This document shows, piece after piece, positions 47,970 through 58,397 of a stretch of DNA of 64,000 bases. Both the position numbers and the translations under genes were made by a program. How positions within the stretch are numbered: position 1 is the first letter of the stretch; every line of letters starts with the position of its first letter. Origin of the DNA: Diadophis punctatus similis (taxonomy: Eukaryota; Chordata; Lepidosauria; Squamata; Dipsadidae); contig JALIGW010000001.1 of NCBI GenBank assembly GCA_023053685.1, positions 160,793,547 to 160,857,546 on the forward strand, in the 5' to 3' direction. Under the pieces are notes generated by a model. It was not told the origin of the DNA and made no database searches. It saw only the letters and a program-made list of their open reading frames with translations.

Positions 47970-48930
47970 GTACAAAAATAAATATTTTATTATTAGACTT
48001 TATACTCAGGCTTCTTTTATCATAAATTGGTTTCCGAAGGAAAAGATTCATTACCTCTACAATTTATCTTTCTCAAGCCAACAAACTACTTGTAGTCTTG
48101 CATGCTGTAAAAAGAACTATCTTAGCAAGGCTATTTTATATATTTTTGTTATACGTTTTTAAATTTTAACTTAAAATTTTATCAAATAAATAGTATGTTT
48201 TTGGTGCTCCATACAGAGGCTCATGCCACAGTCCCCTCCACACCCTCAGAAAGATCCTGTGATTAGTAGTAAAATTGATACGCGAAAACACATGAAAATA
48301 CACAAAAAAATGAAAGAAAAGGGGGAAATGTAAAAATAAAGAGATTAGGCTTTACAGAGCGATCTCTGGAAATGCTAATATAGTTCATGGTTGCTCTGCT
48401 CTCTCAGTCACATCAGATTAATGGTAATGCCAATGGGGAAAAATTTAAAAAGTGAAGAAGCCGTAAAATGTGTGTGAAAACGTGAAAATGTGAAAACTAT
48501 TTTCATGCCAGTATTTTCTTTGCCTGCTTCTGATAATTTGTAATTCTGGCCTGTGCTCCAAAGATGGTATGCTCTGGATTGCTACACGCTTAAGCTGAGG
48601 CAGAGCTTCTTCCGAAGGCTCTATCTATCTGATCCCTATTTTTGTCATTCTGACTGACTCATCTGAGCTAGAGGGGGCGAAACTGGAGAAGGGAAGGAGT
48701 GCTTGACTAGGAACAGCACCAGCAGAACATATGACTGAAGACTGCTCCTAATGATAGAAAATAGCCCAAAGGAGAAGGCCAAGACTGGCTGGAGGGGAGA
48801 GGAAGATGGCGCCCTCCATCCTTTATGAAATTGTCTCAGTTCATTAGCAAATGTCATGCCTAATTTTCTTGAATTGTTATATAAGGCTATCATTTCTTTC
48901 TTTCACAAATCTATATTAATTTGATATGAA
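47970..48930. other. Intronic stretch, nothing recognised
   Basis: No supported feature. Confidence 0.4.
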
Positions 48931-49120
48931 AGCCATTTGGTGAATAGGTTAAGGCTTCAGGCTAGAAACCTGGAGATTGTGAGTTCTAATCCCATTTTAG
49001 GCACAAAGCCAACTAGGTGACCTTGGGCCAGTCACTTTCTCTCAGCTCAAGGAAGCAATGGCAAGCTACTTCTGAAAAACCTTGCCAAAAATCCCTGCAG
49101 GGACCTGAACGGCGGAGGGT
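48931..49120 (+). mobile_element. tRNA-derived SINE (Sauria-like), 3'-truncated
   Basis: 'taggttaaggcttcaggcta' and 'gagattgtgagttctaatcc' are A- and B-box-like. They are followed by 'gaccttgggccagtcacttt', 'ggaagcaatggcaagctact' and 'aaccttgccaaaaatccctg', the ordered text of SINEs with a Bov-B-type 3' region. Confidence 0.7.
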
Positions 49121-51225
49121 GGGGGGTGGGGATCCCCATATATGAAAATGTGTTGGTAGTGTCACAAAACTGCATTCCCTTTACCAAAAGGATTACTTTA
49201 GTGAACAGGACAATATTTATTTATTTACCTAACTTTTACTCCACTGCAGTCAGAATACTCTTGGCAACTCACAAAATAAGAGGCTACAACATAAAAACCT
49301 AAAAGATAAGACAATCAAAACACAGGTAAAGCTTGTTACATCCTTTATCCATTGAAGCTTTCTACTTGAAACTTGACAAAAGCACTCAAATGTTTATTTA
49401 TTTGATTGTTTATTTAATCAATCAAACACACAAACAATTGATCATTTCTGTTGCTTCCTTGATCTTTTGCTACTTTTATATTTATGAATTTTGATGGATT
49501 TTATGTGCATATGCCAGCCTATGAGCATAATAAATAAAGGAAGAAAGAAAAACAGGCACTAAATACATGGTGTCATACCCTCATAAAACTTTTACTTATA
49601 ATGACATGAATGGTGTATATCTGTTTATTTCTCTTTTGTCCTGTTCTCATTTTCCTTTTTTCCTTTTTGGGAGGTTTACAACATACATGCACAAGATTGA
49701 AGACTGAGTTTCCCTCTCTCTGGGTAACCAATTCAAGAATTCCCTTCAAATTGCAATAGATGTGGACACTGCAGCACAGCAGGCAAAAAATAATTATATG
49801 CAACAGGGAGGTTCATATTAAATTAACAGCAAGCCTTTCTGCCCATCCTGAAGCCCTTCAAAAGCAATAACGGCATGAAATGAGCTCTCCTCATTGCCAG
49901 TCCCTGTCTTGCGTTTTATCCTCTCCATTCCCAGTAACTGCATTCCCCTGACTTAAGACACAGCACATAGAATAAATACGGCAGACCTTGACTGAAACAA
50001 CAGCCTTAAATCAATATTGATATATCTTTATTGTATATTGTTTAAAACTTAATCTACAAACACACCATTTGTCCTATAGCAAACATGACAGGGTTAGAGG
50101 AACAAAGCAAAAAGAGGGACTCTTGTGACAGAGAAAAAGAAAAACCAGGTTCAGTGTATTTGTGCTGGCTTCTCTTTCATATGGAATTAATGGTGGTTTA
50201 ATGGGGTATGAAAGAATGTTTTACTGGAAACAATGAGGAACAATTGTCTAGCTCACGTTTCATTTCACAGGTCATTATTGCATTAAGAAGTAAATCGACC
50301 AAGTCCTGTAAATAACAGTCTGGGTATTGCTGAAAGCTTCAAACCAAACAATCTTACAGTTTTCACCTAATATCTCTGTCATTTTTAACCCTTACAGAGA
50401 TCTGCTGCAGGCTAAACAATTATTATCTTCACCCACCCCTGGCAGGTAAGCATTATTCATTTTACCTTCTCTAGCAAGCCCCACCAGACAAAGTGTTTTG
50501 CATTGTTGTTTTGTTTATTAGGTAGCCAAGCCAACTGTGTATCTGGTGGCCTTGAAAAACAACACAACTTTTAGTGAGTGCTGCAGGCATCTTTAAACAG
50601 GCTGCTTCCTCTGCAAAATTAATTGTTGCAAAACACAGCACTTCTTCTGTGTCAAGTACTGCGCACTGACACTCAGCAGTTTGTCTTCGTTATGGATATG
50701 CCAGGGAAATATAGGGCAATGCCATTCTTCAAGTTCACATGCAAATCCTGTAAAGTGTGAGGCTTATTCACTCTTGAGAAGGCCGACCTTGTTACTTACT
50801 TAATTTTCATCTGGGAACTATAAAGTCTAGCTGTCCTGTCGCCCATCTCTCAATGTATAAGCAATTACTGCATACTGTTCTTTGAACAACATCAGTCAAA
50901 TATATTAATCTTAAATTCGTCTGAATTCTATTTTTCACCCTGTTTAAAATTCTTTTCTGACACCTCCTTATGAATTCAGTTTCTCTCAGAATAGATGTCT
51001 AGAATTTAATAATTATTTCCATTCACAAGTTATAACTTTTCAGGAGGAATTCTTTCTGATAAATTTATTCCCTTTATTTTTCAAACATGCCCCTCAATTA
51101 TCTCACAGTCCAAGGAACCAGAATACCACTCAGAACCAGGCTGAAATTTAGTGACCCCCGCGACAAATTAAGGGTAATTGTATGTTGTTGTTTTCTTTCA
51201 AACACGTTTTAAAATTCTTATTTTG
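49121..51225. other. Intronic stretch, mostly unique
   Basis: Around 49200-49310 is LINE-tail-like text ('actcttggcaactcacaaaa'). The rest shows no repeat family or gene. Confidence 0.4.
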
Positions 51226-51395
51226 AATTTATTATATGCCATTAAGTGATTTTTTTTCATACTTATGGCTGTTGCAGCATCCCCATGGTCACATGATCAA
51301 AAATCGGATCCTTGGAAACTGAAATTGCAGTGTCCCCGGGTAATGTGATAATCTTTTGTGACCTTCTAACAAGCAAAGTCAATGGGGAAGCCAGA
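51226..51395. mobile_element. Non-autonomous transposon copy 2, left half
   Basis: 'catacttatggctgttgcag', 'catccccatggtcacatgat' and 'agcaaagtcaatggggaagc' belong to the family at 44766. The element stops at 51395, where a solo LTR begins, and resumes at 51792. Confidence 0.65.
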
Positions 51396-51791
51396 TGTCA
51401 GGGTTCCAAGTAACACCCCCAACAAAAGAAGACTCCGAGGCTAGGCATTCCTCAAAGTTCCATTTTATTAGAGATGTCATATTGGCACATCTGGGAAAAC
51501 CCGAATCTGAAAGCTTCCAGGTTTTCCCCACCCAAAAGAAAGTCCAAGTCCCTTCCCCTACACCCACATGTCCGTCACATGGTCCAATCAATGCACCATA
51601 CCAACTTTAGATGCCGCCCAGCTACATCCCTCCAGGTGCAGGGCAGAGTGGCCTTGACTCTTGGAGAAAGGAATGTTATTATGACTATATATATCTCCCC
51701 AGCTCCCTACAATCCCACCTCCCAGTTTCCCACAGCACTAAATGTGGCAGGCCTGAAGATCCAATGCCCAAGATGGCTTCCAGGCCTGACA
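51396..51791 (-). mobile_element. Solo LTR, minus orientation, nested in a transposon
   Basis: 396 bp bounded by TG...CA ('tgtcagggttcca' ... 'ggcctgaca'). On the minus strand it has a TATA-like 'gatatatatagtc' and an AATAAA-type signal ('ctaataaaatgg') before 'ggaactttgaggaa'. Shares 'cagattcgggttttcccaga' with the LTR at 52206. No internal retroviral genes are present. A clear target duplication is not visible. Confidence 0.75.
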
Positions 51792-51955
51792 TTAAGATTC
51801 AACTGTGCTACTAACTGAACAACTGCAGTGATTCACCCAATAACTGTGGCAAGTAAGGTTGTAAAATGGAGCAAAACACACTAAACAATTGTTTTGCTTA
51901 ACAATGGAAATTTTGGGCTCAATTTTATTCGTAAGTCAAGGACTACCTGTATGTG
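51792..51955. mobile_element. Non-autonomous transposon copy 2, right half
   Basis: Continues the element with 'gaacaactgcagtgattcac', 'taactgtggcaagtaaggtt' and the end 'cgtaagtcaaggactacctg', inverted relative to the start of the 44766 copy. Confidence 0.65.
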
Positions 51956-52115
51956 GGGGGTTAGCAGCCTTTTCCATGATAATACAGTAGTATTCTGGAA
52001 AAGGTTTTTAACTTTCTTGTAGGCCCCTTTGTTCAATAATTAACTTCTTTTTATGTATTAGAGGATATTGCGCCTCAAAACTATTCTGGTTTGTTTTAAT
52101 ATTGTATTATGTTGA

Positions 52116-52162
52116 GTTGGTTGGTTGGTTGGTTGGTTGGTTGGTTGGTTGGTTGGTTGGTT
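52116..52162. repeat. (GGTT)n microsatellite
   Basis: About 12 units of GGTT. Confidence 0.97.
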
Positions 52163-52205
52163 GACTGATTATGATAATAGAGGGAGGAAATCCAGTTAAT
52201 ACATC

Positions 52206-52619
52206 TGTCAGGCTGAAGCCATTTTACTTGGGGTCTTTGGCCTGCCACACTATGCTATTTTAAAATGTATTCTTTGCTGTGGGAATTTGGGAGGGGTCAT
52301 TGCATGAGGGATGTCTGCATGTAGCCATAACAAATTCCTTCTAGATTGCCAAGGTCATCCTTTGTCTTTACACTCCTGCACCTGCACGGAAGGAGATGGG
52401 AGTTTCTGCCAAGTTGTCAGATGAAGATTGGTCAACATGATGGACTTGGGGGTGTGGGGACAAGGGCTTGAACTTTCAACTGGGTGGAGAAACCCCTGGG
52501 ACTTCAGATTCGGGTTTCTCCCAGATGTGCCAACATGGCTCTGCTAATAAATTGGAACTTTGAGGAATACTTTGTCTCGGACTCTGATTTAGTTTTCGAT
52601 GCTATTTGGAACCCTGACA
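52206..52619 (+). mobile_element. Solo LTR, plus orientation
   Basis: 414 bp from 'tgtcaggctgaagcc' to 'ggaaccctgaca'. Carries 'cagattcgggtttctcccag' and the signal 'ctaataaattggaac', as in the LTR at 51396. The flanking 5-mers 'acatc' and 'acctc' match 4 of 5, as for a decayed target duplication. Internal genes are absent, so it is a recombined solo LTR. Confidence 0.75.
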
Positions 52620-54618
52620 ACCTCTTTCCTGTTCTAACACTTCTCAAGGTGCATAAAAAACAGTCATGATAGCAGGAAAACAGTAAAAACTTCAGTTGTT
52701 CTTAGCCCCACAATGTAGATCACACCAGGAATCAACTTCACAGGAAAACTAAGACTACTTTTATTGAGAAGGGCTATAATGAAAAAATGTTACCAGTCTG
52801 ATTATGCCATAGTTCTTGCTTCTTATATTCATATGAAGATGAAGATTTCTGTCTGAGTCTCTTTGCCATATTTTTGCCTGTTTCGGGTTTAAGATTTGCT
52901 TTTCCCCTCATTGCTCTGGTAACTATATTCATCCTCAGTATCTCCATCAGTGTCATCTTATTTATGCTCTACAATTGTTTTACATAGATACAGAAAACTC
53001 ATCCCAACTGAGGAGTATAGATCAGTAGTTATCAGGAAAAGAATTTTCCTTGTATGGTGTTTTTTTCCATTATCTCAACATTTTACCAAAGAGTTATCAT
53101 ATAATATACGCCATAAAAATCGATGTCCCCAATTAAAGCTTGATACATAAAAATAAACCATAATATAAAAAGCTAACTGGTATACCAGCAAAGAAAAATA
53201 TGGTGATAAAGCATCTCATTTGTTTTCAGAATTGAACTTCCAGGAATGAATTGCTTTGGGATTCACCATAAAGTAGTGCAGCAGATAAGGGACATATTAT
53301 AAAGCACTTTTATAAATGATGGGTTATTAAAATTAGGGAGATATGATTCCTGTCCATGGTTTGGACTTGAAAATGAGAATCCAATAAGCAAAGAGGTTCC
53401 CAAGATGTAAAAATACATTTAAGACAGAGGTAGATGGTCAATTTCTTCTTCTTTTTTAAAAAAGTTTTTACTAATGACACTGATTATAGTTTTTACTAAT
53501 AAATAACACTGATTATTAGCTCAATGTCAAATCCTTCTAAGGGCCTTTTCTCAATGACTTCCATATATGTCCTTTTCTAGAAAACTCTTCTGGAAATTCT
53601 TAAAGTGGCAATTTTCTGATGACAAATCAAGAAGCTTATGACCTGATATGTGCATGACCATAAAGACTGATTAAACCTGCCTTTAAAGATGTATTTGATG
53701 GACCTTGGTGTCTGACTTTGACTTGTGATTCATAATCAGGTCAACAAAAGCAGGGGGGAGATCATATCTGTGCAAGACAGTGAATTAATCAGCCCTCTAA
53801 GCAGCCTCTGAGACAGATCCTTAGAGAAATGCCTTTTACCCTGGAAGACATTAGACGTTTTATTTAAAGATTAAATATTTTGTTTAAAGATTAAAGTTCT
53901 TTTTGTGCTTAATCGCTTTCCAGGGCAAGATGGAAAATGGGATTAATTAGAGTCCCCTGCATTAAGCTCCTATCCAGCCGAAGTCATAAACGATGTAACT
54001 TTTCTGCAAAATGGCCACCGTCATGAACAGCAGGCTCCAGAGATAGTAACTGTAATTAAAGAGTTTATCGGGAGTCGCAAGCACAGTCTTAATCAGGATG
54101 GGAACTGAGCCTCACCGCATGCACTTTCAGCACATGGCTGTGTAACAAAATAGCTCTTTTAAAAAGGCCGTTTACTCTAAAAAGTCTGAGCAGGACTTGA
54201 TGCCGGCGGGCCTACCATTCTCTGTGGGATTCACACAAAATCTTATTAGGTCAATTGTTTAGAAAGCATCTCTCATTAAGGGATTTCAAAACGCTTGTGA
54301 AAAGTGAATAAAATTACCTTGCTCTATTGAAGAATAAATGTGGACCAGGCTGCCGTTAATACATATAAAGGTTATGTTGAATTAAGTTACTTGCCCTGGA
54401 ACTAGGAGAGACATATACAATTGGAAACTGTACCCCTGAGACAATGGCTCTAAATTCTTTATTGTCATACTGCCATCTTTCTGGAATAAAGACACCAAGT
54501 ATATATCCAGGAATAATGGTCTTCAAATGGCCACAGTAGCACTGGATTCCTTCTAGGTCCCCGTCTCTCGCATATAAAATTCTTCAGTATGGTTGTCTAC
54601 CCTTGACTAGCAACTTAC
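52620..54618. other. Intronic stretch next to the exon, mostly unique
   Basis: No repeat family recognised in 2 kb. About 53640-54420 has a balanced base composition and homeodomain-type motifs ('taattagag', 'cattaag', 'gtaattaaa') and may hold conserved non-coding sequence. This is inference. Confidence 0.35.
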
Positions 54619-54779
54619 CAGCATCCTGGCATGCTTGTTCCCAATCCAATTCTGATTTTTGGAAAACTGATACAGGTGAATCCAATCCTAGGGCACTTCC
54701 ATCCAAATCTTTGAAAAGAGCTTTCCTTGACCTCCCACAGATCGCATTACCGGATGAGCCAGGTATTGATTCATTTACT
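54619..54779 (-). CDS. PKHD1: PKHD1 exon before the giant intron
   Basis: A 161-bp exon with a strong pyrimidine-rich acceptor (cttcttttcttgtcag, AG at 54781-54780) and a consensus GTAAGT donor at 54618-54617. It starts in phase 2 (split Arg codon AG|A) and ends in phase 1. The product reads VNESIPGSSGNAICGRSRKA and then LFKDLDGSALGLDSPVSVF and QKSELDWEQACQDAG. The 'K.LFKDLDGS.LG' motif is conserved in the fibrocystin family. The end of this exon joins directly to the exon at 859 to give QDAGIYREEGKC. This arrangement, which lacks the longer 'IGDYRIPKAM' stretch I associate with PKHD1L1, favours PKHD1 over its paralogue. Confidence 0.92.
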
Positions 54780-54894
54780 CTGACAAGAAAAGAAGAAATA
54801 TGAGACTTTGGAAAAATTATCCTGAACTCAGCCCAGGGAACATACCAAACATGCCAATTGCTTGTATACATGAAAGTTAAATAGGAGATAATTG

Positions 54895-55380
54895 TGATAA
54901 AGGAAAGGTTTCCCCTGTCCAGATGTCTGACTCTAGAGAGCGGTGGTCATCTCTGTTTCTTAGCTGAGGGAGCCATCATTATCCAAAGACACTTCCATGG
55001 TCATGTGACTAGCATGACTATACACCGAGGCCAGTAGTGGGTTCTAAATCCCGCCACTATCAGTTCGCTTGAGCGCGCTCGCGCGCGCATGCAACACTTC
55101 TGTGCATGTGCAGAAGCGTCCTGGGCGGGTGGGCAGAACCTCCGCCACTGCCGCTACGGGTTCGCCGAACCGGGAGGAACCCACCGCTGACCGAGGCACA
55201 CAGAACACTGTTACCTTCCCACCAAAGTGGTACCTATTTATCTACCCACATTTGCATGCTTTCAACCTGGTAGGTGGGCAGGAGCTGGGGCAAGTAATGG
55301 GAGTTCACCCTGTTGGACGGCACTCAAGTCTCGAACCTGGGCTGCAGCTTTCCAGCTGACAAGCTCAGCGTCTTGTAATA
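54895..55380 (-). mobile_element. tRNA-related SINE, minus orientation, interrupted
   Basis: On the plus strand 'ggtcatgtgactagcatgac', 'gttaccttcccaccaaagtg', 'gtggtacctatttatctacc' and 'gctgacaagctcagcgtctt' are, in reverse complement, the ordered text of a common squamate SINE whose tRNA-like start lies at the right end ('...ggttcgagac...' on minus). The hAT-like element at 55032-55189 splits it. Confidence 0.65.
55024..55197. mobile_element. 158-bp hAT-like element, family C, with perfect TSD, nested in a SINE
   Basis: The element at 55032-55189 starts 'cagtagtgggttctaaatcc' and ends 'gggaggaacccaccgctg'. A perfect 8-bp target duplication 'accgaggc' lies at 55024-55031 and 55190-55197. 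The middle has a CpG-rich run ('gcgcgctcgcgcgcgcatgc'). Far shorter than its relatives at 34131 and 38361. Confidence 0.9.
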
Positions 55381-55689
55381 GTGATAATAAAAGATAAACT
55401 CTCCCCCCAAAAATGGCGATGCATATATGCTCTTTTAATGCTTTACAGATGATATCGCAGGTGCTTTGCCTGAATGTAAAGTAATGATTCTAAGTAGCAC
55501 TGTATTGATGGGAGCTAGAATGGGTAACATCTTCAGTCCACCAAACTTCTTCCTGAATCAGTGTATGTATCCAGATATGCGCATCCCTTAGGATTCATTT
55601 TTTGCTCAAGTGGCAAACATAATGCAATGATATATTTTGTTGGAAACTGTTTAATCCATTACTTGCTGTTTATATGTACACTGTGAGCT

Positions 55690-55803
55690 TATGCATATTT
55701 TATTTATTTTATTTATTAGTGAGATTTATATACCGCCTCATAGTGCGAGCACTCTCTAAGCGGTTTACACCATTAAGCAATGTATATTTATATTGCCCCC
55801 AAC
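55690..55803 (-). mobile_element. SINE 3' half, minus orientation
   Basis: 'agatttatataccgcctcat' and 'aagcggtttacaccattaag' are the reverse complement of the 3' half of the SINE at 8284, and the (AAAT)n tail faces left. It stops abruptly at 'cccccaaca', where an (ATTCT)n array begins. Confidence 0.8.
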
Positions 55804-55868
55804 AATCTATTCTATTCTATTCTATTCTATTCTATTCTATTCTATTCTATTCTATTCTATTCTATTCC
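55804..55868. repeat. (ATTCT)n microsatellite
   Basis: About 12-13 pentamer units plus degenerate 'attcc' units to 55876. Followed by an (AC)n run at about 55904-55921. Confidence 0.95.
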
Positions 55869-56139
55869 ATTCCATTCATACACATATTTATGGGAGCAGC
55901 ATACACACACACACACACACACTTATGCAACAGAAAATACTGGATATTAAGGAAAGCAACTTGCAAAACATGTATGCATTACAATACCATATTAGACATT
56001 TTTGAACTGATTAACTGGAGCTGAAATAAGATGAAACAAGAAATAAGAGAAAGCGACCCTAAGAAAAACAAATCCCCAATACTTTATTGTGGAAATCTCA
56101 GCAAAAGTTATCCAAAGCAGGTTACTTATATAAGTGTAC

Positions 56140-56308
56140 CTCATTTGCAGCGGATGAAAATAGAACATATTTTGTTCCCTGATATGGAGCATTCTGGTCT
56201 GCTCAGACGTGATCAGATGCAAGATGCCTCCGTGTCCTGGATTTGTCATGATGCAGATGTCTTGGTCATCAGTATAGCAACTCTTTTTAAAACCACCAAA
56301 GGTTATAT
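56140..56308 (-). CDS. PKHD1: PKHD1 exon after the beta-helix
   Basis: A 169-bp exon with acceptor ttccctttatcag at 56310-56309 and donor GTACAC at 56139-56138. It starts in phase 1, so the split Asp codon is G|AT, and ends in phase 2. The product reads DITFGGFKKSCYTDDQDICI followed by MTNPGHGGILHLITSEQTRM and LHIREQNMFYFHPLQM. This matches the 'ITF..F...C...D..IMTNP' segment that follows the beta-helix in fibrocystin and PKHD1L1. The frame stays open beyond both splice sites by chance, so the junctions rest on phase agreement with the neighbouring exons. The intron upstream is 1207 bp and the one downstream 1360 bp. Confidence 0.9.
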
Positions 56309-56367
56309 CTGATAAAGGGAAAGTAAAAACACTGTAGGAAAATGGCAGCACTCAACTAATTTATATA

Positions 56368-56595
56368 AAGATCCAGTTTGGTCTAGTGGTTAAGTTTAGA
56401 AAGTAGAAGTCTGTGAGTTCTAATCCTGCCTTAGCAATGAAGACCATCTGGGCCAGTCACTCTCTCTCTCTCTCAGCCCAGCCCACCTTACGGGATTATT
56501 TTTCTGGGGAAATATAGGAGGAGGAAGATATGTTGGTTATATTCTCTGCCTTGAGTTATTTGTAAAATTAATAAAGATGGGATACAAATGAATAT
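56368..56595 (+). mobile_element. CORE-SINE / MIR-like SINE
   Basis: 'ccagtttggtctagtggtta' (A-box-like), 'tctgtgagttctaatcctgc' (B-box-like), 'gggccagtcactctctctct' and 'gccttgagttatttgtaaaa', then 'aataaagatgggatacaaat'. Same layout as 15186-15420. Confidence 0.65.
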
Positions 56596-56639
56596 CTCAG
56601 GCTAAACTAAATCTTGAAGTAGCTGCATTGGTGTGTATG

Positions 56640-57080
56640 GTCTATGGCAGTGATGGCGAACCTATGGCACGCGTGCCACAGGTGGCACGCGGAGCCATAT
56701 CTGCCAGCACGCGAGCCGTTGCCTACCTCAGCTCCAGCGTGCATGTGTGCGCCGGCCAGCTGATTTTTGGTTTGCACAGAGGCTCTGGGAGGGCGTTTTT
56801 GGCTTCCGGAGGGCCTCCGGGGGAACGTTTTTGCCCTCCCCAGACTCCAGGGAAGCCTCTGGAGCCTGGGGAGGGTGAAAAATTGGCCTACCAGGCCCAC
56901 CAGAAGTTGGGAAATGGGCCATTTCCTGCCTCCAGAGGGCCTCCGGGGAGGCGGGGGAGGCCATTTTCGCCCTCCCCAGGCATTGAATTATGGGTGTGGG
57001 CACTCACGCATGCACGATAGCATGCACGCATGCACTTTCGGCACCCAAGGAAAAAAAGGTTCGCCATCACTGGTCTATGG
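56640..57080. mobile_element. hAT-type non-autonomous element, family A copy 3, with 8-bp TSD
   Basis: The 425-bp element (56648-57072) has ends 'cagtgatggcgaacct' and 'aggttcgccatcactg', a perfect 16-bp inverted repeat. A perfect 8-bp duplication 'gtctatgg' flanks it (56640-56647 and 57073-57080). The same total length as copy 1 (14055-14479) and closely similar throughout. Lies in the intron between the 882-bp exon and the 169-bp exon side of PKHD1, upstream of 56308. Confidence 0.95.
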
Positions 57081-57515
57081 TATAATCGTGCTTTTTTTGT
57101 TGGTGTCATTTAAAAAATCTTAATAATTTTGTGCTGATTATTTTTGAAAAAATATACATATGTAACATGAAAAAGAATAAAATTGACATAAAGACATGTA
57201 TTTTGATCCAAGACTATATTAAAGTTTGGATTTAAATACAATAGCATACAAAATCAGGATCAGCTGCATTGAAATCAGACCATCCCTAAGAAAATATTCA
57301 TAGGACTGGGCTTTGGTCAGTTATCATCCGCAGCACCATAATAATAGATCTGCTTGTCTAAAGTTTTTTTTTTTATAAAATATGTGAGGTTCCTAAGAAT
57401 TCTTTAAATAACATTTTAACAACCAAGCACCATTTGTAGTTCCAGGATTTAATATTGTATTTATTATTTCAGTATTTATTGGACCACATTATTTATTAAC
57501 TCTTAAAGTACTAAC
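57081..57515. other. PKHD1 intron remainder, nothing recognised
   Basis: AT-rich sequence next to the donor of the 882-bp exon. Confidence 0.5.
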
Positions 57516-58397
57516 CTTGTAGAGTTGTGACTCCCATAACTATTGAATAGTTTCTTATTTTATGCCATGGAGCGTCAGGCCACCAGTTACAGTCCAAGGT
57601 AAAAGATGGCCATAACATGCCAATTCGGCCCCTCCAGGGATTACGTGGAGCTCGGTCTGTAATTGTCACATTGGCTGAAAGAGGATGGATTCTGTCCTTG
57701 ATGCAATCAAAGGAAGTGCTGGTAGCCACAAAGACAGAGTTTTTTAGTTTCAGGTGCTGTTTCTTCTGGTGACAGTGCAGCTTAGCTGATGTTCCATGAA
57801 GTACTGGCAAGAGTCCCACAACATTGTCCACCAACGTCACCTTCTCAACCACTACACTTCCTACAAGATGAAACATTATCCCATAGTCATAGTTTTTGTA
57901 AGACAAAAAGCCTATAATTTTAGTGCAGTTTGGAAAGCCATCTCCTTTATATAAATGAACTCCATGAAGGCTTGAATGAGCTACATTGCCATTGTAAAGA
58001 TCCTCTGCTAAGAAACATTCCTGACCTTTGATATGAAAGGCTATCCGTTCTGAACCAGCCACGCTATTATTATGCAGCATAACACTTTCTACTGCATTTG
58101 TTTTGATGCCAGCTACCCAGAACTTCGAGGTTTCTGGTTGTTTGCTTAAGACAACAAGATTGTTGATGAGTTTGTGATTTTGGCCTTCTAAATGTATACC
58201 GTGCCCAATTGTACTGAATACCACATTATCACGTAGCAAGAGCCCACTACTTGTAATGGCTTGAATACCAACTCCACAGCTGTGGTGAATGCTGGAGGAA
58301 ATTATGAAAGACTTGAGGGATGAATTTGTAATGTCAACTGATGGAGACTGTGAAGATCCAAAGTTCAAAATTTCAACATTTGAAAGTTGAAGCACAC
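57516..58397 (-). CDS. PKHD1: PKHD1 large exon, parallel beta-helix (PbH1) repeats
   Basis: An 882-bp exon with acceptor cccatcttgcag at 58399-58398 and donor GTTAGT at 57515-57514, phase 1 to phase 1. It encodes about 294 residues without a stop. The product starts VLQLSNVEILNFGSSQSPSV and contains repeated short beta-strand and turn units rich in Asn, Gly, Val and Ile (for example GVGIQAITSSGLLLRDNVVF, GHGIHLEGQNHKLINNLVVL and GIKTNAVESVMLHNNSVAG), as expected for stacked PbH1 repeats. Candidate N-glycosylation sequons are NSS, NNS, NCT, NVT and NYS. Near the end is a Trp-rich stretch (NPWRGRIGMLWPSFTLDCNW) before the next exon. In human PKHD1 one of the two very large late exons (exon 58, from memory) has this content. 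The region is extracellular in the mature protein. Confidence 0.93.

Larger units (their letters stand above)
860..54618 (-). other. PKHD1: PKHD1 intron of 53,759 bp, dense in transposons
   Basis: A single GT-AG intron (GTAAGT donor at 54618, ttatttaacag acceptor ending at 860). Exon phases on both sides match directly, so no coding exon is needed between them. I found no second gene inside. The intron holds at least four LINE clades (Bov-B, CR1, L2-type and L1-derived), several hAT-type elements, SINEs, two solo LTRs and long microsatellites, listed separately. Confidence 0.8.

Noticed and set aside
51396..52619. A provirus between two LTRs
   Set aside because: The LTRs are in opposite orientation and the 414 bp between them contain no gag, pol or env-like text.
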